A model generated the notes under the pieces. That model had not been told where the DNA came from, searched no databases, and saw nothing but the letters and a program-made list of their open reading frames with translations. 64,000 nt of DNA from PoT sp049331405. Its GTDB lineage: Bacteria > Planctomycetota > Planctomycetia > Isosphaerales > Isosphaeraceae. Location: the NCBI RefSeq assembly GCF_049331405.1, contig NZ_CP186274.1:4092001-4156000 (forward strand), read 5' to 3'. Position 1 is the stretch's first letter. Each line of letters begins with the position of its first letter. This document shows, piece after piece, positions 55,474 to 64,000 of the stretch. The position numbers and the translations under genes were made by a program.

Positions 55474-56787
55474 TCAGATGAAGTCGTTGAACAGGTTTTC
55501 GAGCATTTCCTGCCGGCCGCTCGCGTTCTTGGCGGCCTCGCCCTTGGGCATGATGTAGGCCTCGAGGTCGGCGAAGCTCGCGCTGCCCGACTCGATCCGG
55601 CGGCCGAGTTCGCTGTCCCAGCTCTTGTACCGCTCCTTGATGAAGGAGGCGAACCGGCCGTCGCTGATGATCGCGTGCGCGGTTTTCAGGCCGCGGGCGA
55701 ACGCGTCCATCCCGCCGATGTGGGCGTAGAAGAGGTCGAGCGGCTCGAAGCTCTCGCGCCGGACCTTCGCGTCGAAGTTGACGCCGCCGGTCGTGAAGCC
55801 CCCCATGCCGAGGATCCCGAGCATGCACTGCGTCGTCAGGTAGATGCTCGTCGGGAACTGGTCGGTATCCCAGCCGAGGAGCGGGTCGCCGGTGTTGGCG
55901 TCGATCGAGCCGAGGGCCCCTGCTCCGATGGCCGCATCGATCTCGTGCATCATCTCGTGGCCGGCGAGCGTCGCGTGGTTCGTCTCGAGGTTCAGCTTGA
56001 AGTGCGGCAACAGGTCGTAGGTCCGCAGGAAGTTGAGGCAGGCGGCCGCGTCGGAGTCATACTGGTGCTTGGTCGGCTCCTTGGGCTTCGGCTCGATGTA
56101 GAACGTGCCGTTGAAGCCGATCTGCTTCTTGTAGTCGACCGCCATGTGGAGGAACCGGCCCAGGTGGTCGAGTTCCCGCTTCATGTCCGTGTTCAGGAGG
56201 GTCGAGTAGCCTTCGCGACCTCCCCAGAAGGTGTACCCGGCGCCATCGAGTTCGAGCGTGACCTCCATCGCCTTCTTCACCTGGGCGGCGGCGTAGGCGT
56301 AGACGTCGAGGTTAGGGCTCGTCGCGGCCCCGTGCATGTAGCGGGGGTTCGAGAAGAGGTTCGCGGTGCCCCAGAGCAGCTTGATCCCGGTGCGGGCCTG
56401 CTCATCCTTGAAGACCTTCACCACCTCGTCGAGGTTGGCGTGGCTCTCCTTGAGAGTCTTACCCTCGGGGGCAACGTCCCGGTCGTGGAAGGCGTAGAAA
56501 GGGGCGCCGAGCTTCTCGATGAACTCGAAGGCGACCTTCGCTTTGCGCTGGGCGTTTTCGACCGAGTTGGTCCCGTCGTCCCAGGGGCGGACTGCCGTGC
56601 CGACGCCGAACGGATCGGAGAGGGCGCTGCTGAAGGTGTGCCAGTAGACGACCGAGAACCGCAGGTGTTCCTTGAGGGTCTTGCCTCCAACCACCTCATC
56701 CGCATTGTAGTGCTTGAATTCCAGGGGATTTCGAGACTGAGGTCCCCCATAGACGATCTTGGAAACTTCGGGAAAGAACTCGGACAT
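55474..56787 (-). CDS. xylA: Xylose isomerase
   Basis: 437 residues, the standard length. It converts D-xylose to D-xylulose with divalent metals. Motifs: FYAFHDRDVAPEG holds the catalytic His and Asp, WGTANLFSNPRYMHGAATSP, YTFWGGREGYSTLLNTDM, FYIEPKPKEPTKHQYD, LNLETNHATLAGH and FDAKVRRESFEPLDLFYAH with metal ligands. The ATG (MSEFFPEVSKIVYGG) matches the family; the upstream 37 codons are not conserved-looking. Its kinase partner xylB is at 26992-28536, about 27 kb away on the same strand. It is divergent from the PVC-type heme protein gene. Confidence 0.96.
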   Translation of the reverse strand: MSEFFPEVSKIVYGGPQSRNPLEFKHYNADEVVGGKTLKEHLRFSVVYWHTFSSALSDPFGVGTAVRPWDDGTNSVENAQRKAKVAFEFIEKLGAPFYAFHDRDVAPEGKTLKESHANLDEVVKVFKDEQARTGIKLLWGTANLFSNPRYMHGAATSPNLDVYAYAAAQVKKAMEVTLELDGAGYTFWGGREGYSTLLNTDMKRELDHLGRFLHMAVDYKKQIGFNGTFYIEPKPKEPTKHQYDSDAAACLNFLRTYDLLPHFKLNLETNHATLAGHEMMHEIDAAIGAGALGSIDANTGDPLLGWDTDQFPTSIYLTTQCMLGILGMGGFTTGGVNFDAKVRRESFEPLDLFYAHIGGMDAFARGLKTAHAIISDGRFASFIKERYKSWDSELGRRIESGSASFADLEAYIMPKGEAAKNASGRQEMLENLFNDFI

Positions 56788-57080
56788 CGAATGGTTCCCG
56801 CGAAATGGTTGGAGGTAATTCGCCGACGCCTCATCCTTCGGCCCTCGATACTCTAAAGGAGCCCGAGAGTCGGAGACAACCCCCCGCCCGCTACTCAAGT
56901 CTCCTAAATTTCGCGAGAGGCCGCTTATCCCGATCCCGGGATCGGGACGTCGAAGTCAAAGTCCATCGAATCGTCAATGTTGTTCGCCCGATTGTGGTTG
57001 CGTTACGATGTGGGCAACCTCTCCCTCGGGATTGTTCACCGACCCGATCTCGGAACCCCACCATCAGGCAAACTTAAACG

Positions 57081-60000
57081 ATGCGTCGATCCCTCACTCT
57101 CTCGATCCTCACGATTGGTTGTTGCCTGGCGTTGGCCGTGCTCGGCCACGCGGTGCCCCCCGGCGCGGGCGAGAACTCGGGCGAGTCGTCTTACAGGCCG
57201 ACCATCGCCAAGGCCTCCGGCGAGGGGGAACGGGCCGCGGGCTCGATCCGAGTGCCGAAGGATGTGGCCGTGAAGCTCTTCGCCGCCGAGCCGATGGTGG
57301 CAAATCCGGTCTCTTTCTGCCTCGACGAGAAGGGTCGGCTTTACGTGGTGGAGACCTTCCGCCTCCATCACGGGGTCACCGATAATCGCTCGCACATGAA
57401 CTGGATCGACGACGACGTCGCCAGCAAAATGGTCGAGGACCGCATCGCGATGTACCGCAAATATCTCGGTGCCGATTTCGCCACTTTCGCCCAGGAACAC
57501 GACCGGATCCGCCTGATCGTGGACAAGGATGGCGACGGCAAGGCCGATCACGACACGATCTTCGTCGACGGCTTCAACAACGCCGAGGACGGCCTTGCCT
57601 CGGGCGTCCTCGCCCGCAAAGGCGACGTCTGGTTCACCTGCATCCCCGACCTCTGGAAGCTCCGCGATGAGAATGGCGACGGCACGGCAGACGTTAAAAC
57701 GTCTCTACAGAAGGGCTACGGTATCCACGTTGCCTTCCTCGGCCACGACCTTCATGGCCTGCGTTTCGGGCCCGATGGCAAGCTCTACTTCAGCATTGGG
57801 GACCGTGGCCTGCACGTTCAGACCGAGGGCCGACTCGTCTCGAACCCCGACTCGGGCGCCGTCCTTCGCTGCAATCCCGATGGTTCCGAGTTGGAAATCT
57901 TCGCGAACGGCCTGCGGAACCCGCAGGAGCTCGCCTTCGACATCCACGGCAACCTCTTCACCTGCGACAACAACTCAGACAGCGGCGACAAGGCCCGCGC
58001 GGTCTACCTCGTCGAAGGGGGCGACAGCGGCTGGCGGATCGGCTACCAGTACCTCGAGTTCCCGGAGAGCCGAGGGCCATGGAATGCCGAGAAGCTCTGG
58101 TATCCCCAATGGGACGGCCAGGCCGCGTACCTCCTTCCTCCGCTGATCAACATCGCGGACGGCCCGTCCGGGTTCACGTATGAGCCCGGCGTGAGTCGAC
58201 TCCCCGAGCGTTACCGCCATCACTTCTTCCTTTGCGACTTCCGCGGCGCCGCGGGTCAGAGCGGCATCCGCTCGTTCGCCACGAAGCCGAAAGGGGCGTC
58301 GTTCGAGGTCGTCGACGCCGAGCAATTCCTCTGGGGTGCCGAGGCCACCGACGCCGACTTCGGGCCCGATGGCTCCTTATACGTCTCCGACTGGGTCACG
58401 GGCTGGAACCTCACCGGCAAGGGCCGCATCTACCGCGTTGCAGAGAAGGGCGAACCTGGCCCGAAGGTCCAGGAGGTCAAGGCTCTTCTCGCGGACGACT
58501 TGTCGCGGAAGCCGGCCGGGGCCCTCGTCGCCCTGCTCGATCACGACGACATGCGCGTGCGGCAGGAGGCTCAATTCGCCCTGGCCGAACGGAAGGAAGA
58601 TTCGCTGACCTCCTTGAGCCAGGCTGCGAAGTCGGCCAGCAAGCTCACCGCCCGCCTTCATGCCATCTGGGGCCTGGGGCAGCTTGGAAGGGCGCGAGTC
58701 GACGTCGCCGGCCCGCTCCTACCCTTGCTCAAGGATTCTGAGGCCGAGGTCCGAGCCCAGGCGGCGAAGGTCCTCGGTGAGCTCAAAGTTCCGTCGGCCC
58801 TCGAACCCTTGATCGGGGCGGCTGCCGACTCACAGCCTCGCGTCCGATTCTTCGCGGCGATGGCCCTGGGCAAGCTCGGTCGTCCGGAAGCCTTACCCGC
58901 CCTGCTGAACGTCTTGCGAGACGCCAACGACCGCGAGCCCTATCTCCGCCACGCGGCCGTCATGGGGCTGACCGGGATCAACTCAAATGACCTGCTCGCC
59001 AAATCCATGAGTGATAGCTCGTCCTCCGTGCGGATGGGGGTCCTGCTCGCGATGCGGCGGCTCAACGACTCGAAGATCAGCGGATTCCTCAACGACTCCT
59101 CAGCTGCGATCGTCCTGGAGGCCGCCCGGGCGATTTACGACGCCCCGATCCCCGCGGGCTTCGAGGCTCTCGCCGCCCTCGCCGATCGGCCTGGGATCAA
59201 CGACGAGCCGCTCCTGCGCAGGGTCATCAACGCCAATGCCCGGCTGGGTGATGACGCCAGCATGGCCAGGCTGGCGAACCTCGCCTCCCGATCCGACCTA
59301 CCCGAATCGATCCGGATCGAAGCGATCGAAGTCCTCGGCGAAACGGGCAAGGCGATGGGCCGAGACCGCATCACGGGCCTCTGGCGTCCCCAGCCCCCTA
59401 GGTCGGTGGAGCTTGCCGCCGAGGCCTTCCGCAAGCCCCTTCCCGAACTCCTGCGCCAGCCCATCAACGCCATCCGACTTGCTGCGATCGAGGCCCTCGG
59501 GCCCCTACCGATCAACGATGCGGGGAAAGCCCTGCTGGAGATCGTGTCGGATACCAAGCTCAAGAACGAGCTCCGGGTCGGTGCGGTCCAGGCGCTCGAC
59601 CGGCTTCATGACTCGCATCTCGCCGAGGCGGTCAAGCTGGCCGTGCATGACAAGTCGGCCGAGGTCCGAGTCGCGGGTCAGCGACTGCTCGCCACGCTGG
59701 AGCCGGCCCAGGCCCTGACGGCGCTCGAAGAGGTGCTCGAGCACGGGAGCCTCGAAGAACGCCAAGGAGCCTTCACCACGCTCGGCAAGATGCCCGGCAC
59801 CGGGGCTGACGGCCTGCTCGCAAAGTGGCTCGACAAGCTCAAGGGCCGGCAAGTCGCCCCCGAGGTCAGGCTCGACCTCCTCGAGGCCTCCAAGCTGCGT
59901 CCTGCCGCTGAGATCAAGGATCGGCTCAAGCAGATCGAGGAATCGCAGGCGCCGAACGACCCCCTCGCCACGTATCGCGCGGCCCTCGCCGGCGGGAATG

Positions 60001-60410
60001 CGAAACGAGGCTCGCAGATCCTCCGCGAGAAGGCCGAGGTCTCCTGCCTCCGCTGCCACAAGGTCAACGGTCGAGGCGGCGAGGTCGGGCCGGAGCTCAC
60101 GGGGATCGGCAGTCGCCACGATCGCGAATACCTGCTCGCCGCGATCGTCACGCCCAACGCGGCCATCGCCAAGGGGTTCGAGACGGTGGTCATCGCCCGC
60201 AACGATGGCCAGGTCGTCTCGGGCGTCCTCAAGGAGGACGACGGGCAACAGATCCGTCTCCTCGACGTGAACGGCAAGGCCATCACCGTGCCCAAGTCCG
60301 AGATCGAGGAGCAGACACGGGGCGCCTCGGCCATGCCCGACGACGTCGTGAAGCAACTGAGCAAGTCCGAGATCCGGGACCTGGTCGAGTACCTCGCCGG
60401 GCTCAAATGA
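57081..60410 (+). CDS. PVC-type heme-binding protein: propeller, HEAT repeats and cytochrome c domain
   Basis: 1109 residues with a signal peptide (SLTLSILTIGCCLALAVLG). Residues about 50-460 form a glucose dehydrogenase/NHL-like beta-propeller (VPKDVAVKLFAAEPMVANPV, HGLRFGPDGKLYFSIGDRG, FANGLRNPQELAFDIHGNLF). HEAT-like repeats follow (about 490-960, VRAQAAKVLGELKVPSALEP). The C-terminal cytochrome c domain has CLRCHKVNGRGGEVGPELTG with Cys989, Cys992 and His993. Known: this architecture is typical of planctomycetes and verrucomicrobia; electron or sugar-oxidation roles are proposed but unproven. No clear ribosome site. A hairpin terminator follows. Confidence 0.93.
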   Translation: MRRSLTLSILTIGCCLALAVLGHAVPPGAGENSGESSYRPTIAKASGEGERAAGSIRVPKDVAVKLFAAEPMVANPVSFCLDEKGRLYVVETFRLHHGVTDNRSHMNWIDDDVASKMVEDRIAMYRKYLGADFATFAQEHDRIRLIVDKDGDGKADHDTIFVDGFNNAEDGLASGVLARKGDVWFTCIPDLWKLRDENGDGTADVKTSLQKGYGIHVAFLGHDLHGLRFGPDGKLYFSIGDRGLHVQTEGRLVSNPDSGAVLRCNPDGSELEIFANGLRNPQELAFDIHGNLFTCDNNSDSGDKARAVYLVEGGDSGWRIGYQYLEFPESRGPWNAEKLWYPQWDGQAAYLLPPLINIADGPSGFTYEPGVSRLPERYRHHFFLCDFRGAAGQSGIRSFATKPKGASFEVVDAEQFLWGAEATDADFGPDGSLYVSDWVTGWNLTGKGRIYRVAEKGEPGPKVQEVKALLADDLSRKPAGALVALLDHDDMRVRQEAQFALAERKEDSLTSLSQAAKSASKLTARLHAIWGLGQLGRARVDVAGPLLPLLKDSEAEVRAQAAKVLGELKVPSALEPLIGAAADSQPRVRFFAAMALGKLGRPEALPALLNVLRDANDREPYLRHAAVMGLTGINSNDLLAKSMSDSSSSVRMGVLLAMRRLNDSKISGFLNDSSAAIVLEAARAIYDAPIPAGFEALAALADRPGINDEPLLRRVINANARLGDDASMARLANLASRSDLPESIRIEAIEVLGETGKAMGRDRITGLWRPQPPRSVELAAEAFRKPLPELLRQPINAIRLAAIEALGPLPINDAGKALLEIVSDTKLKNELRVGAVQALDRLHDSHLAEAVKLAVHDKSAEVRVAGQRLLATLEPAQALTALEEVLEHGSLEERQGAFTTLGKMPGTGADGLLAKWLDKLKGRQVAPEVRLDLLEASKLRPAAEIKDRLKQIEESQAPNDPLATYRAALAGGNAKRGSQILREKAEVSCLRCHKVNGRGGEVGPELTGIGSRHDREYLLAAIVTPNAAIAKGFETVVIARNDGQVVSGVLKEDDGQQIRLLDVNGKAITVPKSEIEEQTRGASAMPDDVVKQLSKSEIRDLVEYLAGLK

Positions 60411-60419
60411 CGAGCTGTT

Positions 60420-60463
60420 GAAACGGGACGACCCTCGCGAGGCGAACTCGCGAGGGCCGTTTC
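60420..60463. terminator. Hairpin terminator after the heme protein gene
   Basis: A 10-bp stem CCCTCGCGAG (60432-60441) with 60447-60456 around GCGAA, enclosed by GAAACGG/CCGTTTC after a 5-base bulge. It lies between two convergent genes. The T-run is weak. Confidence 0.7.
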
Positions 60464-60495
60464 AAGTCACTTCTAAAAACAAGGTCGGCGGCAGA

Positions 60496-61713
60496 TCAAT
60501 GCCCCGAGCCGCGATTCTCGAGCAGGTAGAGCCCGGTCTTACCCGGGCAGACGAGGTCGATGTCGCCATCCTTGTCGATGTCGATCGCCGTGATCTGCAG
60601 GCCAGTGCCCACGGTGCCTTCGGGGAAGTCCTTCTGGGCGCTCCGCTTGGCACCTTCGGCGGGGGCGTTCTTGGCAGGCTCGCCCTGGAAGATGACGTGG
60701 CGGGCCCATTCCCCCTTCACCTTGTCGAAGTCATACCAGGCAACCACCGAGCCGTCGGTCGCTCCCGGCTCGATCTCGTGGGCGTAGACGCGCTTGCCGG
60801 TCACGAGCTCGTTGGCCTTGCCGTCGCCGTCGATGTCGGCCCAGAGGAGCGTGTGGACGGAGGCGATCGACTTGTCGATCAGGTTCTTGGTCCAGGTCCG
60901 CTCGCCGTTGGCCCCTTTGCCCTGCTTTTCCCAGTAAAGTCCATAGTCGTGGCCCATGCCGTAGACGAGGTCTGAGAGGCCATCGCCGTCGACGTCCTTG
61001 GCCAGGATCTGGATCCCGGTCGCGCCGAGGTTCCAGTCACCGTGCCAGGTCCACGTCTCCGACTCGGAGTTGGCGGGGGCCTCGAACCAACCCTTGGGAG
61101 TCAGCAGGTCGACGCGACCATCGCTGTTAAGGTCGCCCGAGCCGACGCCATGGCCGGCGGCCGCGGTGCCGAAGTCATGCTTCTTGAAGACGTGCGACTT
61201 CTTGCCGCCGACCTCGGAGATCGCGCTCAGGTCATACCAGACCACGACGTTGGTGGAGTTGGGCAAGACTTCGGGCGTGCCGTCGCCGGTCAGGTCGACG
61301 AACGCCGCGGCCTCGCTGGTGCCTGGTTGGTCGACCTCATGGTAGGTCCACTCCTTGCCCTTCTCGCCCGGGTTCTCGACCCAGCCGACGTTCTTGCCGA
61401 AGTAGGCGGCCGTGATGAAGTCGGTCTTGCCGTCGAGGTTCACGTCGAACGGTAAGGTTGCGAACTCATTGTAATAGGTACCGATCTTGTCGAGCTTGCG
61501 GACCTTCGTGGGGGCCCACGAGGGGGCCTGATACCAGGTGTCGCCCGAGAGGATGTCGAGCTTGCCGTCGCCGTCCACGTCGAAGACGCCCGCCGCCTCG
61601 AACTCGCTCTTGGCGTTGATCGCGTGCTGCTTCCAGCGCGGCTCCCCGGCCGTGGCCGAACCCACGATGCAGGCCAGCAACGACAGGGCCGTGAATGGTC
61701 GCCAGTACTTCAT
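60496..61713 (-). CDS. Secreted FG-GAP/VCBS repeat protein
   Basis: 405 residues with signal peptide FTALSLLACIVGSATA. Repeats carry DxDxDGxxD loops: DVDGDGKLDILSGD, DVNLDGKTDFITAA, DLTGDGTPEVLPN, DLNSDGRVDLLTPKG, DVDGDGLSDLVYG, DIDGDGKANELVTG and DIDKDGDIDLVCPG, a seven-bladed propeller count. Known: calcium-stabilised extracellular propeller; ligand unknown. GGGAGA lies before the ATG. It is followed on the same strand by none and preceded by the small acidic protein gene 51 bases away. Confidence 0.87.
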   Translation of the reverse strand: MKYWRPFTALSLLACIVGSATAGEPRWKQHAINAKSEFEAAGVFDVDGDGKLDILSGDTWYQAPSWAPTKVRKLDKIGTYYNEFATLPFDVNLDGKTDFITAAYFGKNVGWVENPGEKGKEWTYHEVDQPGTSEAAAFVDLTGDGTPEVLPNSTNVVVWYDLSAISEVGGKKSHVFKKHDFGTAAAGHGVGSGDLNSDGRVDLLTPKGWFEAPANSESETWTWHGDWNLGATGIQILAKDVDGDGLSDLVYGMGHDYGLYWEKQGKGANGERTWTKNLIDKSIASVHTLLWADIDGDGKANELVTGKRVYAHEIEPGATDGSVVAWYDFDKVKGEWARHVIFQGEPAKNAPAEGAKRSAQKDFPEGTVGTGLQITAIDIDKDGDIDLVCPGKTGLYLLENRGSGH

Positions 61714-61764
61714 TGCGCTCTCCCTTGGAAATGCCTTCGAAATCGGGCCGCTCGAGCCCGATGC

Positions 61765-62082
61765 TTATTCGTCGTCCTCGTCACCGTCGTCTTCCCCATC
61801 ATCCTCGTGCACTTCCCAGCCGAGGGCCTGGGCCGCGGCCTCGATCACTTGCCTGGCCGACTCGGGGTCGATGGGGGATAGCTCGAAGTTGATCGCCTCG
61901 ATGTGCTCCCCGGCCATCACCACGTAGCCCCGGAATCGATGCCGGCTGCACTCGATCCAGGAGACGTTCGTCGACTCGCGCTTGACGTCGACGACGCTCC
62001 CGCTTTCCTCCAACCGCTTCGCCCATTCCTGGAGCGTCGTCGGGGGCGTCTGCCACCCAGGCAACGCGAGCAGCTCATTCAT
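61765..62082 (-). CDS. Small protein with acidic C-terminal tail
   Basis: 105 residues. The body (MNELLALPGWQTPPTTLQEW to ARQVIEAAAQALGWEVH) looks like a compact alpha/beta fold with VVDVKRESTNVSWIECSRHR and GYVVMAGEHIEAINFELS. The last 12 residues are almost all Asp and Glu (EDDGEDDGDEDDE-like). No family is recognised. It lies 32 bases downstream of the Tat-signal Gfo/Idh gene on the same strand and 51 bases upstream of an FG-GAP gene, so co-transcription is likely. Confidence 0.7.
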   Translation of the reverse strand: MNELLALPGWQTPPTTLQEWAKRLEESGSVVDVKRESTNVSWIECSRHRFRGYVVMAGEHIEAINFELSPIDPESARQVIEAAAQALGWEVHEDDGEDDGDEDDE

Positions 62083-62114
62083 TGTCGTATCCGTATCTTC
62101 TCAACGAACCGAGG

Positions 62115-63425
62115 TTAGACCTTGGGGAGCGCCCAGGGGGCGCGATAGACTTCGCGCTCGAGGTAGCGGTTGGCCTCGGGGTGATTCGTGACCTTCTCGG
62201 CCTCGGCGTCCCACTTCAGCTTCTCGCCGGTCCAGAGCGAGATGTTGCCGAGCTGGCCCACCGAGCTCAGGCGATGGCCGTAATCGAAGTGGCAGGAGCA
62301 CTGCTCGCGGGTCTTGATGGCGTCGACCCACTCGCGATGATGCCCCTTCGACCTCGGCAGAGAGATCGGCGTCTCGGCGATGGTCTTGCCCTTCTCCGTG
62401 ATGATCTTGTAGCTGCTGTAGGTGGCGACGAGGCTTGCGTTCGTCCCCTGGAACATGATGCCCTGGGGCATGTCCTCGAGGCCGTGGGCGTTGGCGTCGG
62501 TCTGGCTCCAGATCATGTCGAAGCCATGCTCACCCTTCGCGTAGTGGTAGGCCACTTCGAGGGTGTCGGGGACCTCGGCATTGTCTTTGAGCGCGTAACG
62601 CCCGCCGGTCGCGGAGATCGTCGATGGGGCGTCGACTTCCATCGCCCAGTGGACGAGGTCGACGATATGGCAGCAGAAGTCGGTCAGGATGCCCCCGCCG
62701 TAGTCCCAGAAATAACGCCAGTTGAACGTGAAGCGGTTCGGGTTGAACGGACGCAGCGGCGCCGGCCCGAGCCAGAAGTCGTAGTCGAGGCCCGGCGGGG
62801 GGGATGTGTCGGCGGGACTTCCCAGGCCGGAGCGGTCGGCGGCCATCCAGACACGGGTCTTGGTGATCGTCCCCAGCACGCCCGAGCGGACGATCTCGAC
62901 GACCCGGTGGTAGTTCTCGCCCGCGTGGATGAGGTTCCCCATCTGGGTGACACGCTTGTACTTGTTGGCCGCGTTGACCATCGCCCGGCCTTCAGCGATC
63001 CGGAACGAGAGGGGCTTCTCGCAATAGACGTCCTTCTCTGCCTGGCAGGCGAGGATCGACGGGATCGCATGCCAGTGGTCGGGCGTCGCCACGACCACGG
63101 CATCGATGTCCTTGCGGTCGAGGATCTTACGGAAGTCGCCATAGGTCGCGGGGTCGCCGCCCGACTCCGACTTCGCCTTGAGCAGGTGCGGCTCGTAGAC
63201 GTCGCAGAGCGCAGCCACCTGGACGTCGGGCAACTTCTTGAAGATGTTCAACAGCCCCGTGCCCATGCCGCCGACGCCGATGAAGCCGAGGACGACCTTG
63301 TCATTGGCGGAGACCCGCTTCGTCCCCTGCGTCTCGGGCTCGGCCGCACGCGCGGAGGATCGTCCCAGGGCCGTCGCGGCCATGGCGGAAGCCGCGAGGA
63401 AATCGCGTCGGTTCACGATGCTCAT
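62115..63425 (-). CDS. Tat-exported Gfo/Idh/MocA-family oxidoreductase
   Basis: 436 residues. A twin-arginine signal (VNRRDFLAASAMAATALG) precedes the Rossmann domain (VLGFIGVGGMGTGLLNIF) and EKPLSFRIAEGRAM. ATPDHWHAIPSILACQAEKD and FDPNRFTFNWRYFWDYGGG-like motifs mark the exported planctomycete and Bacteroidetes subfamily. Known: some members of this group oxidise or hydrolyse sugar derivatives with tightly bound NAD carried through the Tat system. GGAGA lies before the ATG. It begins a likely minus-strand operon with the small acidic and FG-GAP genes. Confidence 0.92.
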   Translation of the reverse strand: MSIVNRRDFLAASAMAATALGRSSARAAEPETQGTKRVSANDKVVLGFIGVGGMGTGLLNIFKKLPDVQVAALCDVYEPHLLKAKSESGGDPATYGDFRKILDRKDIDAVVVATPDHWHAIPSILACQAEKDVYCEKPLSFRIAEGRAMVNAANKYKRVTQMGNLIHAGENYHRVVEIVRSGVLGTITKTRVWMAADRSGLGSPADTSPPPGLDYDFWLGPAPLRPFNPNRFTFNWRYFWDYGGGILTDFCCHIVDLVHWAMEVDAPSTISATGGRYALKDNAEVPDTLEVAYHYAKGEHGFDMIWSQTDANAHGLEDMPQGIMFQGTNASLVATYSSYKIITEKGKTIAETPISLPRSKGHHREWVDAIKTREQCSCHFDYGHRLSSVGQLGNISLWTGEKLKWDAEAEKVTNHPEANRYLEREVYRAPWALPKV

Positions 63426-63714
63426 GAAGTTGTCTCCAGGGCGTGTTGCCCGTTCGATCGAGGAAGGCGGGATGGCGTGGGGAGGACGCTGACCAGATTC
63501 GCCCCGCCACTCCTGCGTTCGTAACAGACCCGGGGGGGAATCTCAAGGACGGACCGACCTGGTCACCAGGCTTGAGGTCGCGGTACTGAAGGAGGCGCGA
63601 CCCATCATCCAGCGGCTCAATAACGATCGGTCTTATGGATTTGCATAAATTTCCGCGTTGCGTTCTTAAGCCGGGTTGAGCATGTCAAGATTGCTGCCGT
63701 CGGCGTCCGTTTGC

Positions 63715-64000
63715 CTAGTACCTGGCGACGGCCCGATCGACCTGCGTGGACCAGGCGTCGATGCCGCCTTCCAGGTTTGAGATGCCGCTCAAGCCTTGCT
63801 GACATAGGAAGTTGGCGACGGCCCAGGAGCGGACGCCATGGTGGCAATAGACCACGATCGGCATGTCCGCCGCAGCCTGCTTCACGGTTTCGATCTGCTC
63901 GGCTATCGAGCCGATGGGCAGATGCAGATCCTTGACCGTCGCGGGGACAGCGATCTTGCAGTAGGCGCGTTCGGAGGGTTCGCGGACGTCGAGGAGGAGA
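63715..64000 (-). CDS. Rhodanese-like domain protein (partial)
   Basis: 95 codons visible; the N-terminus lies beyond the right edge. The rhodanese fold has LLLDVREPSERAYCKIA, then IVVYCHHGVRSWAVANFLCQ, in which the Cys of CHHGVRS is the active-site residue, and GISNLEGGIDAWSTQVD. Known: single-domain rhodaneses transfer sulfane sulfur, or act as small sulfur carriers or phosphatase-like domains. The short loop CHHGVRS is the form usual in bacterial single-domain rhodaneses. No neighbour on this side suggests a pathway. Confidence 0.88.
   Translation of the reverse strand, partial: LLLDVREPSERAYCKIAVPATVKDLHLPIGSIAEQIETVKQAAADMPIVVYCHHGVRSWAVANFLCQQGLSGISNLEGGIDAWSTQVDRAVARY

Noticed and set aside
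55249..56856. 535-codon open frame opposite xylA
   Set aside because: Antisense to an unambiguous xylose isomerase.

Overview
The window is GC-rich bacterial chromosome with the gene content of a planctomycete, most likely in or near the Isosphaeraceae. That placement is inferred from families that are typical of the PVC group: a DUF1501 protein, a PPC-domain protein, a DUF1549/DUF1553 protein, a cytochrome/WD40 fusion, a PVC-type heme protein with a CxxCH motif, FG-GAP/VCBS proteins, many Gfo/Idh/MocA oxidoreductases paired with TIM-barrel sugar isomerases, and an N-terminal LELLESRELLS export motif. About 45 genes are supported. I see no rRNA, tRNA, CRISPR array, insertion sequence or prophage.

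Layout. 1-5.5 kb (all minus): a TPR protein ending in an RNA polymerase alpha-CTD-like domain (cut by the window edge), an FG-GAP protein, a ceramidase-like protein and a CAP-domain protein. 6.1-17.5 kb (all plus): a phosphohexomutase, a compact UvrC, an ABC-F ATPase, two metallophosphoesterases, a GlpG-like rhomboid protease, a Gfo/Idh oxidoreductase with a sugar isomerase, and a GtrB/DPM1-like glycosyltransferase. 18.1-19.9 kb: typA/bipA with a strong terminator. 20.0-28.5 kb (all minus): a carbohydrate region with two TIM-barrel isomerases, a Gfo/Idh oxidoreductase, a bicupin, a membrane PMT-type glycosyltransferase and xylulokinase. 28.9-31.9 kb: a secreted M1 aminopeptidase and a Tat-exported aldo/keto reductase.

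32.5-41.5 kb (plus): a four-gene run of exported PVC-specific proteins, DUF1501, PPC, DUF1549/DUF1553 and cytochrome c/WD40/coiled coil. 41.7-50.7 kb: an ACT-domain protein, a serine hydrolase, a NUDIX protein, a degenerate acyl-CoA dehydrogenase, aspS, an orphan gene, and a yggS-DUF167-aroA operon. 50.8-52.3 kb: a 69-residue membrane protein and an orphan 417-residue protein.

52.3-53.6 kb is a 1.3-kb stretch with no gene. It holds a good sigma-54 promoter match followed by a run of hairpins, including two 76-nt copies of a structured repeat; this is the strongest candidate here for something undescribed. 53.6-64 kb: an outer-membrane beta-barrel protein, xylA, a giant PVC-type heme protein, an FG-GAP protein, a small acidic protein, a Tat-exported Gfo/Idh protein and a partial rhodanese.

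How it fits together. Xylose isomerase and xylulokinase give a complete entry of xylose into the pentose phosphate pathway, although they lie about 27 kb apart. The other isomerase/oxidoreductase sets suggest breakdown of less common or oxidised sugars. The exported heme, PPC and DUF families suggest an envelope-based system of unknown function. Gene starts were chosen from ATG/GTG codons with a plausible ribosome binding site and from family alignment, so several are shorter than the longest open frame.
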